NCBI GenBank assembly: GCA_024304885.1
Contig: JALJOM010000003.1
Location: forward strand, 1,150,110 to 1,214,109
Length of the DNA: 64,000 nucleotides
Direction: 5' to 3'
Source of the DNA: Beijerinckiaceae bacterium
GTDB lineage: Bacteria; Pseudomonadota; Alphaproteobacteria; Rhizobiales; Beijerinckiaceae
In this document: in pieces, positions 35,745 to 45,735 of the stretch
How the letters are laid out: each line of letters opens with the position of its first letter
Numbering within the stretch: the first letter of the stretch is position 1
Position numbers and translations under genes: made by a program
Notes under the pieces: generated by a model
Databases searched by the model: none
What the model was told of the DNA's origin: nothing
What the model saw: the letters and a program-made list of their open reading frames with translations, nothing else

Positions 35745-35746
35745 GC

Positions 35747-36058
35747 TCACCCGGCCTGCGCGGCAAGAGCGGCCGCCAATGCGCCGACCTCCGGCCAGGA
35801 GAGACGAAAGGGCGGGCTGACGGCCTCGAGCACCAGCCCGTCGGCGGTGACCTTGGCGGAAAAATCGCGGTCGCTCGCGATCGGGCTCATGTAGATTTCA
35901 TCGACCGTGCTCTTGCCTTCGGCGACCGCTCTCATGGCGCGGGAGACGGTTCGCGCCTCCTCGTGGGTCAGATCGAAGAAGAGACCTTCGGCCAGGGTGA
36001 GCCGCAGCATCGGGCCGAGCGCGCGGTGCGTGACGGCCGTAACGATTGCTTCGCTCAT
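35747..36058 (-). CDS. Uncharacterised small protein
   Basis: A 103-residue cytoplasmic protein, mixed alpha/beta by eye (LRLTLAEGLFFDLTHEEARTV, then FSAKVTADGLVLEA). No family recognised. Its ATG overlaps the stop of the upstream VOC-like gene by four bases (ATGA), so the two are likely one transcription unit. The longer open frame upstream (to 36598) is a shadow of that gene. Confidence 0.72.
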   Translation of the reverse strand: MSEAIVTAVTHRALGPMLRLTLAEGLFFDLTHEEARTVSRAMRAVAEGKSTVDEIYMSPIASDRDFSAKVTADGLVLEAVSPPFRLSWPEVGALAAALAAQAG

Positions 36059-36537
36059 CCGAGCACCGGCGACAGGCCCGCGATCAAGGCCTTCCAGCCC
36101 GCGAGCGTTACCCGCTCTTGGTAGCCTTTGGCCTGAGCCGGGTCGAGGAACTCGATGAGAAAGGTCCCGTCGACCCAGACCTCGACGAGCTGGAAGGTGC
36201 CGTTGCCGCGGTCGCAGGAGCGCGTCGGCCAGCCCGCCCGCTCGGCGATCTCGAGGATGTCGGCCTCGGGCCGCTCGACGCAAATCGCGAGGTGAACCTC
36301 GGTCGCGCGGTGGTCTGGATCGTCGCCCGGCCTGTACTCGGCCTCGTCGGTTCCGTAGCGCAGGGTTCTCCCGCGCTTGATCACCTCGAGGAAGGTCTTG
36401 CCGTCGCTCGACCAGGCCAGGAAGGACTCCGGGCCGCCCGGCGGGAAGGGCGTGACCTCGCCTCCCATGATCTCGGCGAGCACGCGCGCCGCCTTCGCGG
36501 GGTCGTCCGAGGGGATCGATGCATGGGCGATCAGCAT
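36055..36537 (-). CDS. VOC (glyoxalase-fold)-like protein
   Basis: A 160-residue protein with two beta-alpha-beta-beta-beta-like halves: MLIAHASIPSDDPAKAARVL with a central EVHLAICVERPEADILEIAE and GTFLIEFLDP at the end. This resembles the VOC superfamily (glyoxalase, dioxygenase, resistance proteins). Metal ligands could be His5, the Glu/His of EVHLAI and Glu of IEFLDP, but this is inference. GGGAGG precedes the ATG. It overlaps the downstream small gene. Confidence 0.7.
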   Translation of the reverse strand: MLIAHASIPSDDPAKAARVLAEIMGGEVTPFPPGGPESFLAWSSDGKTFLEVIKRGRTLRYGTDEAEYRPGDDPDHRATEVHLAICVERPEADILEIAERAGWPTRSCDRGNGTFQLVEVWVDGTFLIEFLDPAQAKGYQERVTLAGWKALIAGLSPVLG

Positions 36538-36671
36538 TGGTTCTCGTCCTCCCTTGCAGGCTCGATCCGAGCATCGGCGCCAGCGTCCCGCCTCGCATCG
36601 TTCGGCTCGGCTATTCCATTGCATCGGCGCGCCATGTGCGGTTTCGCACAGCGTGCGCGGTGGCACACGGA

Positions 36672-37016
36672 TCAGGCCGGCGGCGCCTCGGCTCTGCGTC
36701 GGGCCTCCTGTTCCTCGACAAAGGTCGCGACCGTGTCGATGAGGCGGATTGCGCCCGGCATCCGTCCATAGGCGTCCATCTGCGCCTCGGTGTGAGGCAG
36801 GAGCGTGCGCCAATAGAGGATCAATTGCCGGATCAGAGCCTTGGCCCCGAGATTCGCAGTGGCGATCTCCGGGAAGGCCCGGACCCCGAAGCTCGTCTCG
36901 ACATCGTCGAAGCAGGACAGGATATAGGTGCGATCGCTCGGGCTGAAAGGCAAAGGCCCGTCCGGCGCCCGGTTCACCATGCGCAGCTCGCTGAGCTCGG
37001 GGATATAGTCCTTCAT
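36672..37016 (-). CDS. Uncharacterised protein
   Basis: A 114-residue cytoplasmic protein, mainly helical (TANLGAKALIRQLILYWRTLLP, RLIDTVATFVEEQEARRR). No family recognised. Its ATG overlaps the stop of the gene before it by four bases (ATGA), implying coupled translation. Confidence 0.68.
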   Translation of the reverse strand: MKDYIPELSELRMVNRAPDGPLPFSPSDRTYILSCFDDVETSFGVRAFPEIATANLGAKALIRQLILYWRTLLPHTEAQMDAYGRMPGAIRLIDTVATFVEEQEARRRAEAPPA

Positions 37017-37576
37017 GGGCTCGAGGTCCGATCGGCGCCTCGGCCGGAGCCTTCCCCGGCCTCCAGTCGCTCGGCGGCCTGCACAAAGGCCGAAGCCTTC
37101 TGCCGAAGGCCCGAGGCGAGGCTCGAGACGAGCGGGTCGCCCGGGTTCGGCGCCGTGCGCCCGTCGAGCCAGTCGGCGATCTGCTCGCCGTCCCGCGCGA
37201 GGGCCGCCCGCCAGCTCGGACCGTAGAGCAGTGCCGCGCCCTCGACGAAAGCCTCGAGAAGGTCCGTCGTGCCCGGGACGGACGCCGGCCTCGCCGCGAC
37301 GGGGCCATCGAGGTCACGTGCCGCCTCGGCGAGCCGGGTGATCTCGGGCAGCACGGCGCGTATGGCCTCCGCCGCCGAGAAAGGCACGAGCCAGCGTCGC
37401 TCGGACACCCGCCATTGCGCCTTGGGCACCCAGCGCAGGAGCCTGTGCAGCGCCTCGCTATAGCCGGTGACGATGGCGATTCCGTCGTCCTCGATCCGGA
37501 TCCAAGGGAGGTCGGGAAACGGGTTTCGCGCCAAGGCCTCGCGCGCCTCGTGCTCGCTCGTCGTATGGTTCGTCAT
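37013..37576 (-). CDS. Uncharacterised protein with HARP/SMARCAL1-like N-terminal motif
   Basis: A 187-residue protein. The N-terminal 80 residues (FPDLPWIRIEDDGIAIVTGY, then LLRWVPKAQWRVSERRWLVP) have the spaced Trp pattern seen in HARP-like DNA-annealing modules of SMARCAL1-type proteins, a weak analogy. The rest is Ala-rich helical. No nuclease or helicase motif. It leads a pair joined by an ATGA overlap and is divergent from the cinA-like gene. Confidence 0.62.
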   Translation of the reverse strand: MTNHTTSEHEAREALARNPFPDLPWIRIEDDGIAIVTGYSEALHRLLRWVPKAQWRVSERRWLVPFSAAEAIRAVLPEITRLAEAARDLDGPVAARPASVPGTTDLLEAFVEGAALLYGPSWRAALARDGEQIADWLDGRTAPNPGDPLVSSLASGLRQKASAFVQAAERLEAGEGSGRGADRTSSP

Positions 37577-37696
37577 GGAGGTCTCGCGTCCGCGGGCCGG
37601 GGACGACAGGCATAGACCGGGCCAGACACCCGCGCAGGAATCGCACCCGTCGAATCCCTTCGCGTTTCGTGCTACGAGGCGGGAGGGAGGCCAGCC

Positions 37697-38443
37697 ATGA
37701 CGCAACCGGCAAGGGTCACGGCCGCGGTCCTTGTCATCGGCGACGAGATCCTGTCTGGGCGCACGAAGGACAAGAACATCGGCCATATCGCCGACGTGCT
37801 GACCGACATCGGCATTTGCCTGCGCGAGGTCCGCATCGTCGCCGATCTCGAAGCGGACATCGTCGAGGCGGTGAATGCGCTGCGCAAGCGCTACGACTAC
37901 GTGTTCACGACCGGCGGGCTCGGCCCCACCCACGACGACATCACCGCGGACGCCATGGCCGCGGCCTTCGGGGTCGGCATTTCCGAGGACCCGCGCGCGA
38001 TCGCGCTTCTCGCCGAGCGGCTCGGGGCCCACAACCTCAACGAGGCGCGCCGCCGGATGGCGCGTATCCCCCATGGTGCCGAGATCGTCGACAACGATCT
38101 GTCCAAGGCGCCGGGATTCTGGATCGGTAATGTCATCGTCATGGCGGGCGTGCCGGCGATCATGAAGATCATGCTCGATGCCGTCGCGCCGAAGCTCGCG
38201 CGAGGACCTCGTGTGGTCTCTGAGACCATTGTCGCGGGAAAACTTCCCGAAGGGGCCTATGCCGGCGACCTCGCCGCCGTGGCCGCGGCCCATCCGGATC
38301 TCTCGGTCGGCTCCTATCCCTCGATTCGCGACGGCACCTTCCACAACGAGATCGTCGTGCGGGGGACGGACGAGGCCAAGGTCTCCGCCGTCGCCAAGGA
38401 GATCGCCGCGATCGTCGCGCGCCTCGCCAAGGAGCGGGTGTAG
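37697..38443 (+). CDS. CinA-type molybdopterin-binding domain protein (competence/damage-inducible protein A)
   Basis: A 248-residue stand-alone CinA N-terminal (MoaB/Mog-fold) domain. Signatures: LVIGDEILSGRTKDKN, VFTTGGLGPTHDDITAD, GAEIVDNDLSKAPGF and VIVMAGVPAIM. It lacks the C-terminal nicotinamide deamidase domain, as is usual for this alphaproteobacterial form. Family members act on nucleotide-sugar or ADP-ribose-like compounds; the exact role is unsettled. Followed by gpt after 24 bases. Confidence 0.92.
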   Translation: MTQPARVTAAVLVIGDEILSGRTKDKNIGHIADVLTDIGICLREVRIVADLEADIVEAVNALRKRYDYVFTTGGLGPTHDDITADAMAAAFGVGISEDPRAIALLAERLGAHNLNEARRRMARIPHGAEIVDNDLSKAPGFWIGNVIVMAGVPAIMKIMLDAVAPKLARGPRVVSETIVAGKLPEGAYAGDLAAVAAAHPDLSVGSYPSIRDGTFHNEIVVRGTDEAKVSAVAKEIAAIVARLAKERV

Positions 38444-38467
38444 CTCCTGCCTCCGAGACGGATCGCG

Positions 38468-38953
38468 ATGGAGAAGGCCTTTCATGTGTCCTGGGATCAG
38501 TTCCACCGTGACGCGCGGGCGCTCGCCTGGCGCTTGAGCGCGGCCGGCCCCTTCGTCGGTGTCGTCGCCGTTACCCGCGGCGGCCTGGTGCCGGCCGCGA
38601 TCGTCGCCCGGGAGCTCGATCTGCGCCTCGTCGATACGTTTTGCGTCACGAGCTACGTCAACGAGACCGAGCAAGGGGCGGCCGAGGTCCTGAAGAGCGC
38701 CTCGCCCCTGCTGGCGGATCATGGCGGCGAGGGAGTGCTCGTCATCGACGATCTCGTCGATTCCGGCACGACGATGAAGCTCGTGCGGGCCGCACTGCCG
38801 AAGGCCCATGTCGCGACGGTCTATGCGAAGCCGCAGGGGCGCCCGGTCGTCGATACCTTCGTCACCGAGGTCTCGCAGGACACCTGGATCTATTTCCCCT
38901 GGGATCTCGGCCTCGCGTTCCAGGCCCCGATCGCGGGCAAGACCCCGCGCTGA
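38468..38953 (+). CDS. gpt: Xanthine phosphoribosyltransferase
   Basis: A 161-residue purine-salvage enzyme that transfers phosphoribose to xanthine or guanine. The PRPP-binding loop is [30 protein letters not shown] and the C-terminal WIYFPWDL are typical of bacterial Gpt. Cytoplasmic or membrane-associated. Same strand and close to the CinA-like gene, so they may share a transcript. Confidence 0.93.
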   Translation: MEKAFHVSWDQFHRDARALAWRLSAAGPFVGVVAVTRGGLVPAAIVARELDLRLVDTFCVTSYVNETEQGAAEVLKSASPLLADHGGEGVLVIDDLVDSGTTMKLVRAALPKAHVATVYAKPQGRPVVDTFVTEVSQDTWIYFPWDLGLAFQAPIAGKTPR

Positions 38954-39150
38954 CGGGATTCGTCGAGATCGCGTCCGAACCGACGCAAATCCGCTCTCTG
39001 CCTTGTGGATCAGGCCGAATTCCGACGCGGTAGGCCAGGACAAGCGACTTGCGGTTTCATCCGCGCCTTGCCAAAGTCCTGCCCCCGCGCGCGAAGCCCG
39101 GCGACGTGGCGCTCGCGAGCGGATCGACCCGAAGCTCTATTGGACCTCAG

Positions 39151-40284
39151 ATGAAAGTCACCCTCGAGCGAGCCGCCCTCCTGAAGGCGCTCGGCCATGT
39201 GCATCGCGTCGTCGAGCGCCGCACGACGATTCCGATCCTGTCGAACGTGCTCGTGCGCGCGGAGGGCCAATCCATCCTGCTCAAGGCCACCGATCTCGAC
39301 CTCGAGATGACGGAAAGGCTCGCTGCCGATGTCGCCCAGAAGGGAGCCGTGACCCTGCCGGCGCATATCCTCTACGACATCGTGCGCAAGCTCCCAGACG
39401 GCTCCCAGGTGACGCTCGAGGCCGACGGCGAGCAAGGCCAATTGCTGCTGCGCTCGGGGCGCTCGCGATTCCAGCTCCAGTCCTTGCCGGAAAGCGATTT
39501 TCCCGACCTCGCGGCCGGCGACATCGGCCATAGCTTCCTGCTTCCCGCGGCCGATCTCGAGCGCCTGATCGACAAGACGCAATTCGCGATCTCCAATGAG
39601 GAGACCCGCTACTACCTCAATGGGATTTTCCTGCATACGATCGAGGCCGGCGGCCAGATCGTGCTGCGCGCCGTCGCGACCGATGGGCACCGACTCGCCC
39701 GGGTCGAGATGCCGGCTCCCGAAGGCTCGATCGGGATGCCCGGCGTCATCATCCGCCGCAAGGCGGTTGCAGAGGTCCAGAAGCTCGTCGAGGATCTCAG
39801 CGGCGAGGTCAAGCTCGAGATCTCGCCGACCAAGGCGCGCTTCACCTTCGGCGACGCGACCGCGGGCCAGGTCGTGCTCACCACGAAGCTGATCGACGGA
39901 ACCTTTCCGGATTATGTCCGGGTCATCCCGACCGGCAACGACAAGAAGCTCGTCGTCGATCGCGATTCGTTTGCCCAAGCCGTCGATCGCGTGTCTACGA
40001 TCTCCACCGAGAGGGGCCGCGCGGTGAAGCTCGCGGTCGCCGACGGCAAGCTCACCTTGTCGGTGACCAACCCGGATTCGGGCTCGGCGGTCGAGGAGCT
40101 CGACGCCGACTACGAATCGACGCCGCTCGATATCGGCTTCAACGCTCGCTACCTGCTCGACATCATGGGCCAGCTCGACGGCGACGCGGCTCTGTTCAAG
40201 TTCGCCGATCCGGGCTCGCCGACCCTGGTGCAGGACAAGGAGGGCGCCGCGGCGCTCTATGTCCTCATGCCCATGCGGGTGTGA
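39151..40284 (+). CDS. dnaN: DNA polymerase III beta subunit (sliding clamp)
   Basis: A 377-residue ring clamp that tethers polymerase to DNA. Three structurally similar domains: start MKVTLERAALLKALGHVHRVVERR, TIPILSNVL, the RYYLNGIFL and ATDGHRLA motifs, and the C-terminal ALYVLMPMRV that forms part of the partner-binding pocket. ATG at 39151 matches the family; the frame to 39049 has no support. dnaA and recF are not adjacent, so this is not the classic origin block. Confidence 0.97.
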   Translation: MKVTLERAALLKALGHVHRVVERRTTIPILSNVLVRAEGQSILLKATDLDLEMTERLAADVAQKGAVTLPAHILYDIVRKLPDGSQVTLEADGEQGQLLLRSGRSRFQLQSLPESDFPDLAAGDIGHSFLLPAADLERLIDKTQFAISNEETRYYLNGIFLHTIEAGGQIVLRAVATDGHRLARVEMPAPEGSIGMPGVIIRRKAVAEVQKLVEDLSGEVKLEISPTKARFTFGDATAGQVVLTTKLIDGTFPDYVRVIPTGNDKKLVVDRDSFAQAVDRVSTISTERGRAVKLAVADGKLTLSVTNPDSGSAVEELDADYESTPLDIGFNARYLLDIMGQLDGDAALFKFADPGSPTLVQDKEGAAALYVLMPMRV

Positions 40285-40472
40285 GCCGGCGATCCGAAGC
40301 AGGCATTCCATCTGCCGATGCCATGCTGTCGATGCAGCGAGCACCCTCGCGTCGTGGCCGGTCGTCTCGAAAGACCAGAAGCTTTCAGCCGGCACCGGGA
40401 GCGATGGCTCGCGCTCGATCGACCGTCGCATTGCGGAGTCCTCGGCCAAGCCAGAGGCGAAGAAAAAAGCAA

Positions 40473-41249
40473 GTGGAGAGCAATTTGACGAGGCCGATCG
40501 CAGCAAGAATTTTTCTCGTCCTCGTGAGTGCAGCATCGCTGATGGGAGTCGGCTGTGCACAGAGCGAGGCTGCGCCGCGCTTCAAAGCGGTGGCATTCGA
40601 CTATTTCGTCATCTTCGACCCGAGCTCGATTGTTCCCGAGGTGGAAAGTGCCTTTCCAGGCAAAGGCAAAGAGTTCACGAAAATGTGGCGCACGAAGCAA
40701 TTCGAATATGGCTTTCTACGGTCTATTACCGATCACCATAAAGACTTTTTCAAGGTAACGGAAGACGCCTTGATTTACACGGCCGAAGCGATGAATGTCG
40801 CGCTGCCGCCCGAAACACAAAAACGGCTGCTCGATGCTTATCTTACATTGAAGCCGTGGCCAGACTCTCGAGATGCATTACGCAAGTTGAAGGCTGCTGG
40901 TGTCCGAATCATCACCATTGCGAATTTCAGCAAACAAATGCTGCGCGCGAATGCTGACAATGCCGGATTGACGGAATTTTTCGACGAATTGCTGAGCACG
41001 GAAATCAATGGCACATACAAGCCGGACCCTAACGCCTATGCGCTCGGAATGAAAAGCCTGCATCTCGAGAAAGACGAGATCCTTTTCGCCGCGTTCGGCG
41101 GCTGGGATGCCTTCGGGGCGAAAAGCTTTGGTTACACGACCATTTGGATGAATCGATTCGATCTCCCGATCGAGCAACTAGGAATTGTGCCCGACAGGAT
41201 CGGCAACACGATGGACGATCTCCTCGACTTCGTATTGGACCAGCATTGA
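40473..41249 (+). CDS. Exported HAD (haloacid dehalogenase type II-like) protein
   Basis: A 258-residue HAD hydrolase with an N-terminal signal sequence (hydrophobic 12-28 ending GVGC, possibly a weak lipobox). Type II features: the nucleophile region VAFDYFVIFD, NFSKQML in place of the usual Ser motif, the Lys in TYKPDPNAY, and GGWDAFGAKSFGY near the end. Real L-2-haloacid dehalogenases are cytoplasmic, so an exported form is unusual and the activity is uncertain. Base composition is clearly AT-richer than the neighbours. The start is a GTG at 40473, chosen to give a proper signal peptide; the open frame reaches back to dnaN's stop. Confidence 0.78.
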   Translation: MESNLTRPIAARIFLVLVSAASLMGVGCAQSEAAPRFKAVAFDYFVIFDPSSIVPEVESAFPGKGKEFTKMWRTKQFEYGFLRSITDHHKDFFKVTEDALIYTAEAMNVALPPETQKRLLDAYLTLKPWPDSRDALRKLKAAGVRIITIANFSKQMLRANADNAGLTEFFDELLSTEINGTYKPDPNAYALGMKSLHLEKDEILFAAFGGWDAFGAKSFGYTTIWMNRFDLPIEQLGIVPDRIGNTMDDLLDFVLDQH

Positions 41250-41288
41250 GTTTTCGTCGCGGCAAGCGCCGCCGAGCGCGCGCCCTCG

Positions 41289-41744
41289 TCAGAGGTTCTC
41301 GAACTTGGCTTCGCCTTCCGGGCGGGGCGGCATGACCGCGCTCGTCGCCTCGGCGCCGTCGATGGCACGCTTGATGGCGTCGAAGGTGAACGATTGCGCC
41401 AGCGTCGATCCGAAGTTGAGAAGCGCGGCCGGGCTTTTTGCATTCGAGCTCAACCGGGCCGCGATCACCTTGCGTCCGGTGACCGAGGCGGTCTGAACTT
41501 GCCAATTGATCCAGTCGTTGTTGCCTCCTTCCTTCCCGATGAGGCAGAGGAAATGCGTCGCCGAAATGATCTTGTCCTTCAGCGCGGCCTTGACCTCCTT
41601 TCCGGCATCGCTGTGGAAGGCGACTCGCGGCAGCGCCTCCTCGAACACGAACTCAAGCTCCGCATCCTTGTCCCAGTCGAGAAGCGTCTTCATGGACCCG
41701 AGGTCGTTGGTATGAAAGCAAACGAAGACGCGGGTCTTTTCCAT
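41289..41744 (-). CDS. TIR-like (DUF1863/ThsB-type) domain protein, orphan
   Basis: A 151-residue protein made almost wholly of a TIR-like fold: RVFVCFHTNDLGSMKTLLDW, then EVKAALKDKIISATHFLCLI, and GGNNDWINWQVQTASVTGRK. This resembles the DUF1863 TIR-like domain found in Thoeris ThsB and related NAD-linked signalling proteins. The WVNWE-type motif, whose Glu is thought catalytic, reads WINWQ here (Gln82). No ThsA or other effector gene is nearby. It may be a solitary immune sensor, a decoy, or a protein with another role. Convergent with the exported HAD gene. Confidence 0.65.
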   Translation of the reverse strand: MEKTRVFVCFHTNDLGSMKTLLDWDKDAELEFVFEEALPRVAFHSDAGKEVKAALKDKIISATHFLCLIGKEGGNNDWINWQVQTASVTGRKVIAARLSSNAKSPAALLNFGSTLAQSFTFDAIKRAIDGAEATSAVMPPRPEGEAKFENL

Positions 41745-42011
41745 GGACGAGGCTCTTTTCTAGTGCGGATCGGGGGACCTGAAAGGGGACGGTGACAGCC
41801 TCGTCTATAGACGACCGCAGGCGCGTTTCAAAGGACGGGCCCCGAGGAGAGCAATTTCCGCGCCGCCTCGATGGTTTCGAAACGAGGGAAGGGGGCCTGA
41901 CGACGGCAGAGGGACATTCGCCGATTCGAGTGCGGGAGCCTCGGTCGGCAGGTGGGCTGCAGACGCCCTTCGAATCCGCCGGGTCATCTATGCCGTAGGC
42001 TGCCCGCTCGG

Positions 42012-42134
42012 GTCGTGGACGGCTCGGCGCTCGTGGCAGTGATCTTTTCGGGGAGCCCGAGGCCGACAAGGTCACAGCCAGGTCGCGAGGCTTCACGCTC
42101 GCGGCGCCGACGCTGCTGCCGTTCGCGATCGGAC
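42012..42134 (+). pseudogene. PIN-domain toxin (VapC-like) N-terminal fragment, frameshifted
   Basis: The frame starting at 42012 reads VVDGSALVAVIF, the VapC start with the first catalytic Asp. After ATCTTTTC the match continues one frame over as GEPEADKVTARSRGFTLAAP and then TLLPFAIG. The sequence stops resembling PIN after about 40 residues and runs into another broken gene. The ATG is missing (CGG in its place) and the remaining ~90 residues with the other acidic residues are absent. A dead fragment. Confidence 0.6.
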
Positions 42135-42143
42135 CATGGTGCA

Positions 42144-42610
42144 ATGGCCACGATCTTGCGGATACAAGGTTTCCGGTTCTATTTCTCAGCCACGAGCCGA
42201 ACGAGCCGCCGCACGTCCATGTGGATCGAGGCCCGGCATCAGCCAAGCTTTGGCTCGAGACCGTCGCAGTGGCGCGCAGCGTCGGATTTTCCGCGACCGA
42301 GCTCGGTGAGGTGCGACGCTTGGTCGTGACTTACCCGGTGCAGCTTCTAGACGCATGGCATGACTTCTTTGGCCCCGCCACTGACCTTTGCGTCAAGCAT
42401 GTTCTTGCCGACGCGGATCGCCTGACGGTGGAACTGATGGCGATTTCCGTGCCGCTCGCCTGGTATCCGCGGCTCGCCGAGGCGACACTCGAGCAGCTCT
42501 CCCGTTGGGAAGTCGCCGGCGGTGGCTACGGAGTCCATTTGCCGGAAATCGACGAGGACTCGAGCACCGAAGGGTTGCTAAGAGGCGCACGCGCTCCTGG
42601 CGTGACGTAG
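42144..42610 (+). pseudogene. DUF4160-DUF2442 fusion, frameshifted
   Basis: Begins MATILRIQGFRFYF, the DUF4160 start. One base is missing near 42186; the next frame continues SHEPNEPPHVHVDRGPASAK to AWHDFFG (end of DUF4160), and then, without a stop, into DUF2442: LTVELMAISVPLAWYPRLAE, WEVAGGGYGVHLPEIDED and STEGLLRGA. The two domains are usually separate adjacent genes of toxin-antitoxin type. The ADGR-like segment before ISVPLAW also seems deleted. Most likely a decayed pair fused by loss of the stop. Confidence 0.65.
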
Positions 42611-42641
42611 CTACCTGGCGATTTGTCGCTGCGGCGGAGCG

Positions 42642-42758
42642 GTGTCCGAACATGCCCTCGAGGAATGGACGCCCGAAGCCGCACCCTATTGGCACAAAAT
42701 CGCGCGGCAAAATCTCGAGCGGGCGAAAGCGTTGCTGGCTCAGCGCTGTGGAGCATGA
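42642..42758 (+). CDS. Very small open frame, possible gene remnant
   Basis: A 38-codon frame starting at GTG 42642 (SEHALEEWTPEAAPYWHKIA, then RQNLERAKALLAQR). Composition looks protein-like, but no family is recognised and there is no clear ribosome-binding site. Could be the C-terminal stump of a gene related to the adjacent decayed cluster. Confidence 0.25.
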   Translation: MSEHALEEWTPEAAPYWHKIARQNLERAKALLAQRCGA

Positions 42759-42897
42759 GCATGCATGACGTCCGGAAAGTCGATCTAGCGTTTCGAGCGC
42801 GAGCGTCCTAAAGAGAGCCAGCCATGCGAGGCCTGCGAGCCTCGACGCCTCGAATGCCAGCCACCTCGCGCAAAAGCTCCGCCTCCCGAGGAGAAAC

Positions 42898-43434
42898 ATG
42901 CAGTCGGTCTTGATCGTCATCCACCTCATCGTCGTGACGGCGCTCGTCATCGTCGTGCTCCTGCAGCGCTCCGAGGGCGGGGCGATCGGGATCGGCGGTG
43001 GCGGCTTCATGACCGGGCGGGCCCAGGCCAATGTTCTCACCCGGGCGACGAGCATCCTCGCCGCGCTCTTCTTCACGACGAGCCTCGGGCTCACGATCCT
43101 CGCCAATATCAACCGGCCGCGGACATCGATCTTCGACAATGTCAAGGACCTTCCGGCAACGGAGGCGCCCGCGGTCCCGGCTGCGCCGGCGACCCCGGGC
43201 AGCCTGCTCGATCAGCTGAAGCGCATGGAGGAGCAAGGCGTATCGGCCCCCGCAGCCCCTCCGGGCGAGCCCCCGGCCGCATCGACGACGGAGGGCCCCG
43301 TGCCGGCGCCTGCCCCCGCCGCATCGGCGGAGCCCGTCAAGCCTGCAGAGCCCGCGCCGGCCGCTCCGCCGTCCGCGGAACAGGCACCCTCACCGGCTCC
43401 GTCTCGGCCCACCCCGGCGCCGAAGAAGAACTAG
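42898..43434 (+). CDS. secG: Preprotein translocase subunit SecG
   Basis: A 178-residue inner-membrane protein that assists SecYEG export. The conserved part is the first ~80 residues: helix 1, LLQRSEGGAIGIGGGGFMTG, then helix 2 and ILANINRPR. The remaining ~95 residues are a Pro/Ala-rich cytosolic or periplasmic tail, a usual extension in Rhizobiales. AGGAGA lies just upstream. In many relatives tpiA precedes secG; here the preceding 1.1 kb is decayed accessory DNA. Followed by a palindromic repeat and pyrG. Confidence 0.94.
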   Translation: MQSVLIVIHLIVVTALVIVVLLQRSEGGAIGIGGGGFMTGRAQANVLTRATSILAALFFTTSLGLTILANINRPRTSIFDNVKDLPATEAPAVPAAPATPGSLLDQLKRMEEQGVSAPAAPPGEPPAASTTEGPVPAPAPAASAEPVKPAEPAPAAPPSAEQAPSPAPSRPTPAPKKN

Positions 43435-43540
43435 TGAGGCCGGCGGGGCCGGTCGCCGCCCGGTTTCCCGGGGTGAAAGCGTCACCGATCCAATCGGAAG
43501 GCGGCTCGTATTCCGGGTGGCGTTATCCGCGACTTTCGCC

Positions 43541-43619
43541 GTCGTGCCCGTCCCCGGATCAAGTCCGGGGATCGAGCCGGGCATCCGGGCTCCGCGGCCA
43601 AGTGCTTGCATGGCGGGGT
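43541..43619. repeat. GC-rich palindromic repeat
   Basis: Holds the hairpin CCCCGGATCAAGTCCGGGG plus GAGCCGGGCATCCGGGC, the same style as the repeat at 14442-14510. Located between secG and pyrG; the hairpin could end the secG transcript, though no T tract is seen. Confidence 0.6.
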
Positions 43620-43757
43620 CGACCCTCCCGCGCCGCTTGCCACGGCGCTTTCGCCCGGCCAAGACGTTCTATTGCTTTCGGCCGAGCTCGGCGTGACGCG
43701 TGGACGAGGCCCGTTCCGGCACTTGTCCCTCTCCCCGAGCGCGGAAAAACCTGCTAA

Positions 43758-45398
<1,641 letters not shown>

Positions 45399-45402
45399 GA
45401 GA

Positions 45403-45600
45403 TCAAACGCCGGGAAGCCGGATCACGAGCCTGCAGCCGTCGTAGAGCTCGAGGCAGCGTCCGTCCGCGAGCTCGCGCGCTTCGGCGATGGCGGCCTCGT
45501 CGTCGGTGCAGCGCAGCGCCTTCGATTTCGTGATCTTGCCTTTGTCGTCGAGCAAGAAGACTCGGTAGGACGCGGGCTCGGCGGGGCAATCCGAGGTCAT
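45403..45600 (-). CDS. Uncharacterised small protein
   Basis: A 65-residue protein: YRVFLLDDKGKITKSKALRC, then DDEAAIAEARELADGRCLEL and CRLVIRLPG. This beta-beta-alpha-beta pattern is common in short Rhizobiales proteins without assigned function. The ATG at 45600 is chosen because the conserved part starts soon after it; the upstream frame is open but not family-like. Convergent with pyrG, five bases between the stops. Confidence 0.68.
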   Translation of the reverse strand: MTSDCPAEPASYRVFLLDDKGKITKSKALRCTDDEAAIAEARELADGRCLELYDGCRLVIRLPGV

Positions 45601-45735
45601 GCGAGAGGGCTCCGATTCGGCACAGGGGTGCCGATGGTCGAGGTACGCATGATGCATGTGCCGCGCCGGCTTGATCGAGCGCCGTGGGAACCTTAGGCTC
45701 GACCTACCAATCTTACGACAATGATCGGGTGACGC

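Noticed and set aside
41745-42011. Possible antitoxin gene upstream of the PIN stub
   Set aside because: No AbrB, RHH or Phd/YefM pattern could be found in any frame.
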